The notes under the pieces: generated by a model
Database searches by the model: none
Told to the model about the DNA's origin: nothing
What the model saw: the letters and a program-made list of their open reading frames with translations, nothing else
NCBI GenBank assembly: GCA_022749815.1
Contig: JAKIWV010000002.1
Coordinates: forward strand, 444,478 to 508,477
Direction of reading: 5' to 3'
DNA length: 64,000 bases
Source: Thermoplasmata archaeon
GTDB taxonomy: Archaea; Thermoplasmatota; Thermoplasmata; Lutacidiplasmatales; UBA184
Position numbers and translations under genes: made by a program
Part shown: positions 25,301 to 34,617 of the stretch, one piece after another
Position numbering within the stretch: the first letter of the stretch is position 1
Layout of the letters: the number at the start of each line of letters is the position of its first letter

Positions 25301-26901
25301 GTTGGGTCGAGCGTCGCACGCTCGTACGAGACCATCGCGTCCCGCGCGGCCGATTCTCGTTCGGCGGAGCCTTCGCCGAATTCGTACGCCGCACTGAGGT
25401 AGAGATTCCCTCGCTCGAGGGCCACGTCGTACCGCGTCGGATCGAGGCGAAACAATGCGTCGAGCACGGGGACCAACTCCGGGGCCCGGTCGAGGTCGAC
25501 GAGCAGTTGCCGCCGTTCGAGGAGGTACCTCGTCTCGTTCGGCTCCCGCTCGCTCAAGTGCTCGTAGAGCTCGAGCGCTCGTTTCGTGGCCCCGGTCTGG
25601 GCGAGGGCGGCCGCGAGGGCGGCCTGCGTCTCGGTATCCTCCCCCTCGACCTTCAGTATGGCTACCGCGAATTCGAGGACGATTTCCGGCCGAGCGGCGG
25701 CCTGGGCGGCATGCAGCACCCGCTTGAGTTCCACGACCTCGGTTGGATGGTCTTGCAGGATCTCCCGGCCCGTCGAAAGCGCGTCGTCGAACGGGGCCGA
25801 GGTGACCAGTAGGTCGAGAAGCGACCGTTCGGCGTCGAGGTTATGGGGAGACGCTTGGAGTATCGCCCGCGACGCCTCGATGGCGATATCGTTCTGATTC
25901 CGGGCGATCGCCGCCGTCCTCAGGGCCTGGAGGTTCGCCACGTTCTGGGGGTCCAACTCCCTCACCCGTTGCCTGGCCGCCAGTGCCAGGTCCGGCTGGT
26001 GGCCGTTCTTTTCGAGGTCTCCCGCAATCTCGGCGAGCGCCACGCCATCGAGGAGATCCTGGCCTTCTACGAGGGTCTGATAGATTGGCACCGCTTCGTC
26101 GAGGCGGCCCATGGCAAACAGGAGCCGGCCCCGCAGGAATCGGACATGCGGATCATCGGGTCGGACTGCGGCGACCGGCTGGAGGGCCTCGAGCGCCGGC
26201 TGAAGCTGGCCCAGCGTGGCCAGCAGCCGGGCCTTCTCGAGCAAGAGCTCGGGATCCCCCGGGTCGGAAGCGAGGAGGGCCTCCGCCGCCTCCAAGGCCT
26301 GTTGCTCGCCTCCGCCCGACCGGGCCAGCTGGAGCTTCATCCGAAGGCCGACAGAGTTCGAAGGGTCCAACTTGAGAGCCCGGTCAACGTACTGACTAGA
26401 CGTTGCGTCGAGACGTTGCGCCGCGAGATACGCCTCCGCCGCTTCCGGATTCCGCCCGAGGAGCTTCAGCGCGTCGCCTTTGGTGGCCCATACACGTTTG
26501 TCGTGAGGGTTCGCCTCCAGCGACTTGTCGAGCAGGCCGATGGCCTGGTCCACCTGCCGATTGAGTGCGAGCAGAACTAGGGCCTTGTGATGGAGCAGCG
26601 AGGCGGAGCCGGACTCTAGGGAGAGGCCCACTTCGACGGCCCGGAGGGCAAGTTCCGCCTGCGAGCGTTGATAGAACGCCATGGAGGCTCGGTCGAGGTC
26701 GTGGGCCACTTCGACGGCCCCCTCGTCGAGGTCCTTCCGATGCTCCTCGACGTGCGCCAGGAATCGCTTGAGGGCCTCCAGATGCCGGTCGGACTCGTGC
26801 GCGGCGTCAAATCGTTCGGCCTCTCGGAACAGCCGCCGGGACTCCTCCAGAGGGGAAGCGCCCGGAGCTCCTCGAGGGGGGGACTCTCGGGACGAGGGCA
26901 T
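22366..26901 (-). CDS. Giant TPR-repeat protein with RING-like cysteine cluster
   Basis: About 1,511 residues from the ATG at 26901. The frame is open to 26952, but a TATA box lies inside that extension, so the later start is preferred. Some 30 tandem ~34-residue TPR-type repeats (signatures such as W.. .G..L...G....A...Y..A..LDP) occupy residues ~20-1150. Next is a region with MYGREGLLLEARLNRTITKND (winged-helix-like). A C-terminal cluster reads CVGCGG...MHVCGAPLCQHC with CPKCG six residues later, resembling a RING or treble clef with one ligand altered. The last ~130 residues are Pro/His/Ser-rich and disordered. TPRs scaffold protein complexes. It may act with the adjacent SPFH/zinc-ribbon operon, downstream on the same strand. 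Confidence 0.85.
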   Translation of the reverse strand: MPSSRESPPRGAPGASPLEESRRLFREAERFDAAHESDRHLEALKRFLAHVEEHRKDLDEGAVEVAHDLDRASMAFYQRSQAELALRAVEVGLSLESGSASLLHHKALVLLALNRQVDQAIGLLDKSLEANPHDKRVWATKGDALKLLGRNPEAAEAYLAAQRLDATSSQYVDRALKLDPSNSVGLRMKLQLARSGGGEQQALEAAEALLASDPGDPELLLEKARLLATLGQLQPALEALQPVAAVRPDDPHVRFLRGRLLFAMGRLDEAVPIYQTLVEGQDLLDGVALAEIAGDLEKNGHQPDLALAARQRVRELDPQNVANLQALRTAAIARNQNDIAIEASRAILQASPHNLDAERSLLDLLVTSAPFDDALSTGREILQDHPTEVVELKRVLHAAQAAARPEIVLEFAVAILKVEGEDTETQAALAAALAQTGATKRALELYEHLSEREPNETRYLLERRQLLVDLDRAPELVPVLDALFRLDPTRYDVALERGNLYLSAAYEFGEGSAERESAARDAMVSYERATLDPTLRSAAQLGVARASRLVHDHPRAVKAYREFLNDPEFDQRADVMKEFGDVLREMDRQNEAREVYEKAVSLGLEDVDLFFGLVETLSRLNQESRALRYVDLLLQREPTNPVYLRRKGQLLLKAGRRAEGLIVLKSAVQAAKGDAHAYFEIAEALRAQGTYADAVTYYQEGLHLDPKSRAGQLGLAETYEVGGRFTDALPMVDQLLHEEPNDLRAWKIRADVHRSLGHDGEVIYSLKAIVLLDPHNASALGEMYRLQAKKGQKLEAFDSLTDLLSAGGSEAEDPAIWIEHGDLAGDLGKTDESNRSYERAQQLDPSQALEIVTRRARVRLLAGRPDLALEILSSIATPDVASAPERSTPYLLLRAQVLLSLERPADARTAYEAIRTVTPGSPEATQGVARSLLDEGKPTEAREFLRSVLPTQPPQAEVFLLLSEAEAGLGSLPFATEVVRRGVEALPKSGPLWLQLGELHVRQETWDKAADAYAHAIALDRSNAEVLLRAGFVAEKLGHGHEALTLYNRATELAPGNKYAWSSRGVALLSVGRPEEARASFDRALALDSDFEAAKEGRKAAQQRTRDATIEMYGREGLLLEARLNRTITKNDLFVTLHVPFDVLDPVLQVLARSPRVDIDRLSDQEMQDLEVASYHLVTSALQNRPAGIESRGLTLADVAALAPPTYSLTQIQRLFGYLHSALEMDLRPENLHLTPDVEELARKALLLPAEQRSLFQLVQILRVGVFKARVIKTVETAGRAVHAPLPALDLGAYTPEFRGTSPAALRSHVTSSGTPHPGATVVDDEIPFPETPRSSPASHTTRPPPPAGAGIARCVGCGGIASVMHVCGAPLCQHCIAQFPSCPKCGEPVTSATTTPLEHAAAPRPAARERRFPPINPFRSLTGRPKAEPDETTERSDTRPTSAGSPETRGHSGAHAPTSRSDPPNDSHPGPVHSAHTGPGHPAAGGAPAEDPSAPHVAKPRPKPDEEPRL

Positions 26902-26930
26902 TGCTCCGGCGTGCGCGAGCCGGTGAGGCG

Positions 26931-26940
26931 ATAAATAGGT
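26931..26940 (-). promoter_or_regulatory. TATA box of the TPR gene
   Basis: ACCTATTTAT on the minus strand is 30 bases before the ATG at 26901. This spacing decides the start codon against the upstream one at 26952. Confidence 0.6.
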
Positions 26941-26988
26941 TCGGCGCGGCACGAAACCGTCGCCCGAGGCGGGGGTTCACCCACGGGC

Positions 26989-26998
26989 GCTTTATGCC
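26989..26998 (+). promoter_or_regulatory. TATA box of the HD-domain gene
   Basis: GCTTTATGCC lies about 26-30 bases before the GTG start at 27020, giving a short or absent leader. Confidence 0.55.
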
Positions 26999-27019
26999 CG
27001 CTCGCGGGTCCGCCCCGGC

Positions 27020-28297
27020 GTGTCCTCGTCCCGGCGCCGGACCGTCCGGAAATCGATCTTCGACCCGATTCACGGTATCGTCGCCGTCGAAGGGGCTCCG
27101 CTCGAACTGATCGGTCATCCGGCGTTCCAGCGGCTCTGGGGCATCCGACAGACGGGCTTCGCCCACTTGGTGTTCCCCGGAGCAAATCATACCCGGCTGG
27201 AACATTCCCTCGGGGCGTTCTGGGTTACCGGAAAGATGGGGGAACACCTCGGGCTGTCCCCGAGGGAAGCCCTGACCGCGACTGTCGGAGGTCTCCTCCA
27301 CGACCTGGGACATGGCCCCTTCTCACACACGCTCGACCCCTCCTCCCAGGAAGTCCTCGGGTTCGGCCACGAGCGGATCTCGCGGGCCTGGATCACCGGC
27401 GAGACCCTCGAGGGCATCACTGAAAGTCCCCCCGGCCATTCCACCGCGATACCGGAAACGCTGGAGAAGGCCGGGATCTCCCCGCGAAGGGTCGCGGACC
27501 TCGTCGATCCGGCCCCCGGGCACGACGCGCACCCCGTGCTGCGCGCGATGCTGCACGGCGCGATCGACGCCGACCGGATCGATTATCTCCAGCGAGACGC
27601 GCACTACACTGGTGTCGCCCACGGAACCATCGACGCGGCCCGCCTGTTGAACACGGTTATGGACCGCGCGGGGCGGCTCGTCTTCGCCGAGAAGGGGCGG
27701 AACGCGGTCGAAGGCTTCCTCGTCGGTCGCGCGCTGATGTACTCGTCCGTCTATTTCCACAAGACCGTCCGGAGCGCTGAGGTGATGGCGCAGAGCGCCC
27801 TCGAGCGCCTGCCCCACTTTCCGGAAGTCCCCCACGCTGTCTTCGGAATGACCGATGGCGAGTTCCTTGCCTATCTCACCGCCGCGTCGGACCGGAGCGC
27901 GGATCTCGTCCGCCGCTTCCGGTCGCGCCAACTCTTCAAGAGGGCCTTGGCCTGGCGGGAGATCCCCGCCGGGTTCGGCTCCGCCGCGCGCCGCTTGCTC
28001 CAGCGACCCTCGGACCGGAGAAGCATGGAGGACATTCTTGCCGATCGACTGCATCTGCCGCCGGGAACGGTTTTGCTCGACCTCGCGGGCCTCTCCACTC
28101 GGACGTCGGGAGGCGATTGGGCGGAGGTGGGCCTGCTCGGAGAGACGCGAGTGACGTATCCGTTCCGGGCGCCGAGCGTCTGGCGGGACCTTGCGATGCG
28201 CCCCCCCACGGCGGTACAAGTGTCCGTCTACGTGCCACCGGGCCAGCGCGCCGTGGCCGAACGGCGTCTGGATGGATTGCTCCGGCGAGTTCTCTGA
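27020..28297 (+). CDS. HD-domain phosphohydrolase (dGTPase/COG1078-like)
   Basis: A 425-residue HD-superfamily protein of the COG1078 type. The metal-binding motifs are clear: H in NHTRLEHSLGAF, the HD pair in LLHDLGHGPFSHTL, and a later Asp in IDADRIDYLQRDAHYTG. Related enzymes cleave dNTPs to nucleoside and triphosphate, or regulate nucleotide pools. It opens with IFDPIHGIVAVE and PAFQRLWGIRQTG, characteristic of the family. The ~100-residue C-terminal part is strand-rich and less conserved. The start is GTG. It is a single gene between the TPR gene (divergent) and the proteasome gene. The exact substrate is inferred. Confidence 0.9.
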   Translation: MSSSRRRTVRKSIFDPIHGIVAVEGAPLELIGHPAFQRLWGIRQTGFAHLVFPGANHTRLEHSLGAFWVTGKMGEHLGLSPREALTATVGGLLHDLGHGPFSHTLDPSSQEVLGFGHERISRAWITGETLEGITESPPGHSTAIPETLEKAGISPRRVADLVDPAPGHDAHPVLRAMLHGAIDADRIDYLQRDAHYTGVAHGTIDAARLLNTVMDRAGRLVFAEKGRNAVEGFLVGRALMYSSVYFHKTVRSAEVMAQSALERLPHFPEVPHAVFGMTDGEFLAYLTAASDRSADLVRRFRSRQLFKRALAWREIPAGFGSAARRLLQRPSDRRSMEDILADRLHLPPGTVLLDLAGLSTRTSGGDWAEVGLLGETRVTYPFRAPSVWRDLAMRPPTAVQVSVYVPPGQRAVAERRLDGLLRRVL

Positions 28298-28417
28298 GTC
28301 CGGCGGCCCGATAGCCGGGCGTGACCCGGTAACGCCGAGGTTAGCCCCGCTCCATCTAGGCGCACCGTCAAATGCCTCCGGTTTCTGGCGCAGCGCCACC
28401 ACGAGGGAGTTCAATCA

Positions 28418-29182
28418 ATGGAGATGCAACCGGGTCAGATGGCGTACGACCGTGCGAGCACCGTCTTCTCGCCCGACGGCCGCTTGTTCCAAGTTGAATA
28501 TGCCCTGCAGGCGATCCAGATGGGGGGCACGGCCGTGGCGGTCGCCTACCCGGACGGAGTCGTCTTCGTGGCGTTCCGGAACCTGCCGAGCAGCCCGCTC
28601 GCTCGGTCGGCCTCGATCGAGAAGAGCTTCGCCATCGACACGGGCATCGGGTGCGTGACCGCCGGGCTCATCGCCGATTCCCGGATCCTGGTCGACCACC
28701 TCCGGCTCGAGGCCCAACGCCACAAGATCCTCTACGGGGAGACCGCCCCCTACCCCACGCTCGCGGCCGCCCTCGGCACTTTCCTGCAACAATTCACCCA
28801 ATTCGGCGGCACCCGTCCGTTCGCCGTCTCGATTCTGCTCGGCGGCTTCGGACCACACGGACCCGGGATCATCGAGCTCGACCCGAGCGGCGCCACGATC
28901 GGCTGGAAGGCCTACGCGATCGGCCGGAACCGGCGGGCCGTGGCGGACTTCCTCGAGCAGAAGATCGACGACGTCAAGGACGAGGAGACCGGCTTCAAGC
29001 TCGCGGTCGCCGCGGTCGCCGAGGGATCTACCACCCCGTTTCCGGCCGAGGCGCTGGATGTCTCCTTCCTCGAAGCCGACAAGGACCTCCGCCGGCTGAC
29101 CGCCGCCGAGGTGGCCCGCCGGGTCCAGGGACTCTCCTTTATCGGTGAGCCCGAGCGCGCGTCGCGGGGCAAGGGAGCCTAG
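28418..29182 (+). CDS. psmA: Proteasome subunit alpha
   Basis: A 254-residue 20S proteasome alpha subunit. The alpha-type N-terminal signature is intact: AYDRASTVFSPDGRLFQVEY, the segment that gates the barrel. The downstream core FAIDTGIGCVTAGLIADSRIL and the length are also standard. Alpha rings form the outer ends of the barrel and dock the PAN or Cdc48 ATPase, while beta subunits do the cutting. No beta subunit gene is seen here. The KM-type signature of some family members is not conserved and the subunit shows AIQMGGTAVA. A purine-rich GAGGGAG lies before the start. The stop shares a CTAG palindrome with the stop of the converging uvrC gene. Confidence 0.96.
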   Translation: MEMQPGQMAYDRASTVFSPDGRLFQVEYALQAIQMGGTAVAVAYPDGVVFVAFRNLPSSPLARSASIEKSFAIDTGIGCVTAGLIADSRILVDHLRLEAQRHKILYGETAPYPTLAAALGTFLQQFTQFGGTRPFAVSILLGGFGPHGPGIIELDPSGATIGWKAYAIGRNRRAVADFLEQKIDDVKDEETGFKLAVAAVAEGSTTPFPAEALDVSFLEADKDLRRLTAAEVARRVQGLSFIGEPERASRGKGA

Positions 29183-30915
29183 GCCGGTCCGGGGCTCGGC
29201 CCCGGAACGTGGAGCTCCGCCGACGCCTCTTCCATCTCCTGGCGCAGCCCCATGCGCCGCCGCGTGCGGTGATACGTAACGGCGAAGCGATGGGCCTCGT
29301 CCCGCACCGCGCGCAGCAGCAACATCGGCGGCGAGTTCGGGTTGGCGGCCATCGGGCCCTTCCGATCCGGGAAGTACAGTTCCTCCTCGCGCTTCGCGAG
29401 TCCCACGACAGGCACCTCGTCCTGCAACCCGAGCTCGTGCACAACGGAGCAGGCGGCGGCGACCTGGCCCGCTCCCCCGTCGATCAGCAAGAGGTCGGGG
29501 AGCTTCTCCGCCTCCGCCATCAACCGCCGAAGTCGACGGCGGACCACTTCAGCCACCATCGCGAAGTCGTTCATGCCCTGGACGGTGCGGATCCGAAAGC
29601 GCCGGTACTCGTCCTTCAGCGGCTGACCGTTCTGGAAGACGACGAGCGACCCGACCGCCTCGGAGCCCTGAAAGATCGAGATGTCGATGCCTTCGATCCG
29701 ACTCGGGAGGCGGGGCAAACGGAGCAGGTCCATCAGTACGCGGAGAACGTCCCGGGGCAGGGTGGCCGGAGCGAGCTGGTCCAAGGTGCTCGTGGCCAGT
29801 CGCGTCGCGAGTCGAACCAAGGACGCGGGACGGCCCGTCGGCGAGAAACGCACCTGGATCTTGAGGTCTTTTTCGAGCCAGTCGACGGCTTCGTCGACCC
29901 CGTCCGGCCGTGGACCGGCGATGTAGATCCGTGACGGTGGGGCAGACTGGGGGCCGTAATATTGCGTCAGGAACTGGCGGAGCAGCTCGCCCGGCTCCGG
30001 AGGATCGTCGGCGGGGAACCCCATCACGTGGGGCTCACTTTGACGGACCTCCCCGTCCTCGATCCGGAGGACCCCGACGGAGACGCGCAGGGTCCCTGGG
30101 TTCCGCGGCAAGACCACGGCAACCACGTCCACTCTTCCCGCTCCCGGCCCGACGACGTGTTGGCGTTCCTCGAGAGCCCGAAGCCCCCGGAGGGCGTCCC
30201 GCAACCGAGCGGCCCGTTCGAACTCCTGGTGCTGCGCGGCGCTCTTCATCTGCGCCTCGAACGACGCCGAGATGCCCTGACCGTGCCCCCGGAGCACCGT
30301 GAGAGCATCGTCGACCTGGGCCCGGTAGGAGGGACGATCGACCAGGCCGACGCAGGGCGCGGTACACTGCTGCAGATAGAAGTAGAGGCAGGCGCGCTTC
30401 GGGAGACGAACGCACCTCCGGATCTGGAACGTCTCCGACAAGAGCCGAGCGACGCCGCGGGCCTCACGGGCGCCGGTGTAGGGCCCGAAGAGGATCGTCC
30501 CCCCACCCCGACGCGGTCGACGGACGACGAGGATTCGGGGAAACGTCTCCCCCATCGTGACGGCGATGTACGGGTAGCTCCGGTCGTCCTTGAGGAGCGT
30601 GTTGTACGGCGGCTGGTACTGCTTCGTGAGCGTGGCCTCGAGCAGCAGCGCTTCGCGTTCGTTGGCCGTCGGCACGAACTCGACGCTGGTGCTGCGACCG
30701 ACGATCCACTCGTCCTTCTCGACCCGGACCTTGAGATGGTCGAGCACTCGTCGACGCAAGTGCTTCGATTTGCCGACGTAGACCACCTCCCCTTCGGGCC
30801 CGCGGAACAGGTAGACGCCCGGGGAATCCGGTCCGGGCCGGAAGCGCTGTTCGGGTCCGTAGGCCCACCGGCTGGCCGGCACGAAGCCCGACCCCGGGCC
30901 CTCCGCGCCGTTCAT
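29179..30915 (-). CDS. uvrC: Excinuclease ABC subunit C
   Basis: A 578-residue UvrC from the ATG at 30915; upstream open frame overlaps uvrA and is not used. The GIY-YIG-like nuclease starts DSPGVYLFRG and YVGKSKHLRRRV. A UVR helix follows (EFERAARLRDAL), then the RNase H-like 5' incision domain (IEGIDISIFQG, ..LLLIDGGAGQV). It makes dual incisions around bulky DNA lesions with UvrA/UvrB. The usual C-terminal HhH pair is absent: the protein ends soon after YHRTRRRMGLRQEM, in a Pro-rich tail. It overlaps uvrA by 4 bases (ATGA), so the two are translationally coupled. uvrB is not in the window. Confidence 0.95.
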   Translation of the reverse strand: MNGAEGPGSGFVPASRWAYGPEQRFRPGPDSPGVYLFRGPEGEVVYVGKSKHLRRRVLDHLKVRVEKDEWIVGRSTSVEFVPTANEREALLLEATLTKQYQPPYNTLLKDDRSYPYIAVTMGETFPRILVVRRPRRGGGTILFGPYTGAREARGVARLLSETFQIRRCVRLPKRACLYFYLQQCTAPCVGLVDRPSYRAQVDDALTVLRGHGQGISASFEAQMKSAAQHQEFERAARLRDALRGLRALEERQHVVGPGAGRVDVVAVVLPRNPGTLRVSVGVLRIEDGEVRQSEPHVMGFPADDPPEPGELLRQFLTQYYGPQSAPPSRIYIAGPRPDGVDEAVDWLEKDLKIQVRFSPTGRPASLVRLATRLATSTLDQLAPATLPRDVLRVLMDLLRLPRLPSRIEGIDISIFQGSEAVGSLVVFQNGQPLKDEYRRFRIRTVQGMNDFAMVAEVVRRRLRRLMAEAEKLPDLLLIDGGAGQVAAACSVVHELGLQDEVPVVGLAKREEELYFPDRKGPMAANPNSPPMLLLRAVRDEAHRFAVTYHRTRRRMGLRQEMEEASAELHVPGPSPGPA

Positions 30916-33743
30916 CGGGCGAGCGCGGGCATCGGCCGAAGGAGCGGACGAAGGAACCGCGCCGTGTACGAACCCGTCGCGCGGGCGATCTCTTCCGGAG
31001 TCCCCTCCGCGACGAGACGGCCGCCCTTGTCCCCGCCCTCGGGTCCGAGGTCGATCACCCAGTCGGCACACTTGAGCACATCCAGGTTGTGCTCGATAAC
31101 GGCCACCGTGTTGCCGCTCTCCCGCAGGCGGAAGAGCACCTCGAGCAATCGACGCACGTCCTCGAAGTGGAGGCCGGTCGTCGGCTCGTCGAGGAGGTAG
31201 AGCGTTTTTCCGGTCGGCGTCTTACCCAGCTCGAAGGCGATCTTGATCCGTTGAGCCTCCCCCCCCGAGAGCGTCGTCGCGCTTTGGCCGAGGTGGATGT
31301 AGCCGAGTCCGACCTGGGAAAGGAGCTGGAGCCGTCCCTCGATGCGTCGGTGGTTCTGGAAGAAGCTCCGGGCTTCGTCGACGGTCATGTCGAGCACATC
31401 GGCGATGGTCTTGCCCTTGAACCGCACCTGGAGGGTCTCTTGGTTGAAGCGCTTCCCGCCGCATTCCTCGCAGATGACGTGGACCTCGGGAAGGAAGTGC
31501 ATCTCATACGACAGGACCCCGTCCCCTTCGCACGCCTCGCAGCGACCGCTCGCGACATTGAAACTGAACCGTCCGGGACCGAAGCCTCGGACCTTCGACT
31601 CGGGCAGGCTCGCGTACAGTTCTCGGATGGGCGTCATCAGACCGGTGTACGTCGCCGGATTGCTCCGAGGGGTTCGGCCGATGGGCGACTGGTCGATGAG
31701 AAGGACCCGGTCGATCTGGTCGATGCCCTCGATGAGGTCGTGCTTCCCGGGCGCCTCGCGACCGACGCCGAGGTGCCGACGGACGGCCTTGTAGAGGATC
31801 TCCTGGAGCAGCGTCGACTTACCGCTGCCCGACACGCCCGAGAGAACAGTGAGCAGGCCCAGAGGGATCCGGACGTTGATGCCCTGCAGATTGTTCTCCC
31901 GCGCCCCGCGGACCGTCAGCCACCGGTGGGTCGGGAACCGCCGGCGCTCGGGCACCGGGATCGAACGACGGCCGCTGAGATAGTCAGCGGTGAGCGACCG
32001 CGGCGCAGACGCGATCTGATCGGGGGGTCCGGAATAGAGCAATTCCCCACCGTGGATCCCGGCCCCGGGCCCGAGGTCGACGAGCCAGTCGGCGGCGCGC
32101 ATCGTCATCTCATCGTGCTCGACGACGAGAAGCGTGTTGCCGAGGTCTCGGAGCGTCTTGAGCGTCGCGAGCAGCCGTTCATGGTCCCGCGCGTGCAACC
32201 CGATCGAGGGCTCGTCCAGAATGTAGAGAACGCCGACGAGGCCGGACCCGATCTGGGTCGCGAGCGCGATGCGTTCGGCCTCGCCGCCCGATAGGCTGGC
32301 CGAGGCCCGGTCCAAGGTCAAGTAGGTGAGCCCGACGTTGTCGAGGAAACCAAGGCGGGCCCGGATCTCCTTCACGACTTGGCCGACGATCTGCTGGTCC
32401 TTCTCGGAGAGGCCGAGTTCGCGGAAGAACCGGACCAGCGCGCTGACGGGCTGGGCCACCACCTCGGCAATCGACTGCCCCGAGACCGTGACGGCGAGGC
32501 TCGCGGGCTTGAGGCGCTTGCCGTGGCAGGAACGGCAGGGGGTGAACGTCATGAATCCCAGGTAGTACTCCTTGGCGCCCTCACTTTTCGTCGATTTCCA
32601 TCGGCGTTCGACGGCGTGGACCAGGCCCTCCTTGAGCCAGCCCCCTCCCCACCAGTGGGCGCCCCAGTGGCTCGGTGAACCGATCGAGCGGTCGCTTCCG
32701 TACATGAGCGCCTTCCAGCCCTTTTCCGATAGCCGCGAGATGGGGTCGTCGGGGTCATAGCCAAAGAGGCGACCGAACTCCTCCAGCGACTCGCTCTCGG
32801 GGGTCAGCCCCCACACGGTGATCGCGCGCGTCAGCGGTTTGTCCTTGTCCGGAACGATCAGGCCGGGGTCGGCATGCAGCGTCGCTCCGATGCCGGAACA
32901 CTCCGGACACGCACCGTAGGGACTGTTGAACGAGAACATTCGCGGGGTGAGCTCTTCGATCGAGAACCCGCACTTGGGACACGCGCGCGAGCTCGAGAAG
33001 CTCTCGCGGACGCCCTTCGGACGGCGCACGATGACGAGGCCCTCGGCCAGCCCCCGGGCAAGAGAGATCCCTTCGGACAGTCGCGTCGCTTCCTCGTCGG
33101 AGACCTTCAGCGAATCGACGATCACCTCGATCGTGTGCTTCTTGTTCTTCTCGAGGCGGATCTCCGCCCCAGGGAACCGCACCTCGGCGCCATCGATGAC
33201 AAAGCGTCGGTAGCCCTGTTGCCGGAGTTTCTGGAGGACGTCCCGTTGCTCGCCCTTCTTGCCGCGGATCACGGGGGCCAGAAGGTCGATGGCCTCCCCA
33301 TCGGCTCGGTCCCGGATCGCCTCCACGATCTTGTCAATCGACTGAGGGGCGATCTCCTCCCCGTCGTTGGGGCAGTGCGGGACTCCGATGCGGGCGTACA
33401 GGAGGCGGAGGAAGTCATAGATCTCCGTCACGGTGCCCACCGTCGAACGGGGATTCCGGCTCCCCGCCCGCTGTTCGATCGCGATCGCCGGTGATAGGCC
33501 CTCAATGAGGTCGACGTCCGGCTTGTCCATTTGTCCGAGGAACTGCCGCGCGTAGGCGGACAGGCTCTCGATGTAGCGCCGTTGACCCTCGGCGTAGAGC
33601 GTGTCGAAGGCGAGCGACGACTTGCCCGACCCGCTGACGCCCGTGATGACGATGAACCGGTTCCGGGGCAAGTCCAGTGAGATGTTTTTCAGGTTATGTT
33701 GGCGCGCGCCGTGGATCCGGATCGGAGACTCCGAAGTGGCCAT
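30912..33743 (-). CDS. uvrA: Excinuclease ABC subunit A
   Basis: A 943-residue UvrA of normal length. It has two ABC ATPase halves, with Walker A motifs [13 protein letters not shown] and [12 protein letters not shown], signature motifs [10 protein letters not shown] and [10 protein letters not shown], and zinc modules CPKCGF...CPECSGIG and CEACEGDG...CEECGG. UvrA dimers scan for DNA damage and load UvrB. UvrABC is of bacterial origin in archaea and was acquired by several mesophilic euryarchaeal lineages, so its presence argues for transfer in this lineage. It is the first gene of the pair with uvrC. An adjacent creatininase-like gene ends 20 bases before its start. Confidence 0.98.
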   Translation of the reverse strand: MATSESPIRIHGARQHNLKNISLDLPRNRFIVITGVSGSGKSSLAFDTLYAEGQRRYIESLSAYARQFLGQMDKPDVDLIEGLSPAIAIEQRAGSRNPRSTVGTVTEIYDFLRLLYARIGVPHCPNDGEEIAPQSIDKIVEAIRDRADGEAIDLLAPVIRGKKGEQRDVLQKLRQQGYRRFVIDGAEVRFPGAEIRLEKNKKHTIEVIVDSLKVSDEEATRLSEGISLARGLAEGLVIVRRPKGVRESFSSSRACPKCGFSIEELTPRMFSFNSPYGACPECSGIGATLHADPGLIVPDKDKPLTRAITVWGLTPESESLEEFGRLFGYDPDDPISRLSEKGWKALMYGSDRSIGSPSHWGAHWWGGGWLKEGLVHAVERRWKSTKSEGAKEYYLGFMTFTPCRSCHGKRLKPASLAVTVSGQSIAEVVAQPVSALVRFFRELGLSEKDQQIVGQVVKEIRARLGFLDNVGLTYLTLDRASASLSGGEAERIALATQIGSGLVGVLYILDEPSIGLHARDHERLLATLKTLRDLGNTLLVVEHDEMTMRAADWLVDLGPGAGIHGGELLYSGPPDQIASAPRSLTADYLSGRRSIPVPERRRFPTHRWLTVRGARENNLQGINVRIPLGLLTVLSGVSGSGKSTLLQEILYKAVRRHLGVGREAPGKHDLIEGIDQIDRVLLIDQSPIGRTPRSNPATYTGLMTPIRELYASLPESKVRGFGPGRFSFNVASGRCEACEGDGVLSYEMHFLPEVHVICEECGGKRFNQETLQVRFKGKTIADVLDMTVDEARSFFQNHRRIEGRLQLLSQVGLGYIHLGQSATTLSGGEAQRIKIAFELGKTPTGKTLYLLDEPTTGLHFEDVRRLLEVLFRLRESGNTVAVIEHNLDVLKCADWVIDLGPEGGDKGGRLVAEGTPEEIARATGSYTARFLRPLLRPMPALAR

Positions 33744-33762
33744 GGATCGTCCCCGCTACCCG

Positions 33763-34488
33763 TTACGCTGCCGGCAATAGCTCGCGCACGGTGGCTTCGA
33801 GACGGTCCAGTACGTGGGCCTGGACTCGTTGACCGAGCTCTGCGGTCGCCGGACCGGTGTCCCCGATCACGCTCTCGGGCCACTCCGCAACGGTCGGGTC
33901 ACCGACCTGGAAGCGGGAGTATCGGTACTCGACCCTCGGTCGTTCGGTGCCCACGGTGCCCGGGCTCATGGCCAGCACCCGGGAAGTCTCGAGGAGGCCC
34001 CCGTGACCGTCCGTGGCCGGGGATAGCTTTCCCCGGAGTTCGTAGACGAAATCGTAGTCGGAAAGCACGACGACTCGGAGCGCAGGAACCGCGCGCACCG
34101 CCTCTTCCGCTCCTTCCCGTAGGGCCGCCATGTGACCCTGCGCCGCGTGACCCGAGAGGACGAGCGCGCGCCGTACACCGGAACGCGCGAGTTCCTCAAG
34201 GAGCTCCCGGACGAGACGAGAGAGCGCCCCGATGGAGAGGTTGACGGTCCCGGGGAATGGGCGAGTACTGGCACAGGAGCCATACGGCAGCGTCGGAGCG
34301 ATCAGCGCACCAATCCGGCCGGCGAGGGCCTCGGCGGTCGATTCCGCCTGGATCTGGTCGGCCCCGAGCGGAAGGTGGGGGCCATGCGCCTCGAGAGCGC
34401 CGACCGGCACGATCACGACCGGATTCTCTCGCAGTCGGCGTTCCAGCGTGCGAGAATCCATCTCTAGAAGACGATGGGACGAGCGCAC
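33763..34488 (-). CDS. Creatininase family protein
   Basis: A 241-residue creatininase-fold protein (PF02633-like). The N-terminal [20 protein letters not shown] supplies Glu/His/Asp metal ligands; [18 protein letters not shown] and [11 protein letters not shown] follow, with [11 protein letters not shown] as the second metal-binding segment (Glu/His). Family members are metal amidohydrolases (creatininase, MftE peptidase, FAPy deformylase of riboflavin/F420 synthesis). The archaeal FAPy deformylase ArfB is a realistic alternative here. The start is GTG at 34488; an ATG at 34461 is also possible, with the TATA box favouring 34488. Confidence 0.85.
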   Translation of the reverse strand: MRSSHRLLEMDSRTLERRLRENPVVIVPVGALEAHGPHLPLGADQIQAESTAEALAGRIGALIAPTLPYGSCASTRPFPGTVNLSIGALSRLVRELLEELARSGVRRALVLSGHAAQGHMAALREGAEEAVRAVPALRVVVLSDYDFVYELRGKLSPATDGHGGLLETSRVLAMSPGTVGTERPRVEYRYSRFQVGDPTVAEWPESVIGDTGPATAELGQRVQAHVLDRLEATVRELLPAA

Positions 34489-34508
34489 GTGCGTCCGAAC
34501 GGGGCGCG

Positions 34509-34520
34509 GTATTTAGAACC
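34509..34520 (-). promoter_or_regulatory. TATA box of the creatininase-family gene
   Basis: GGTTCTAAATAC on the minus strand lies about 25-30 bases before the GTG at 34488. Confidence 0.5.
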
Positions 34521-34617
34521 GCAGTGGGCCGGAGGTCACCGGAGAGGGCGACCGTCTTGAAGTGCTCCCGTTGGATGGGGACCGGTTTAAGCACGGCCGA
34601 TCGCGGGAGCGGCGGAC

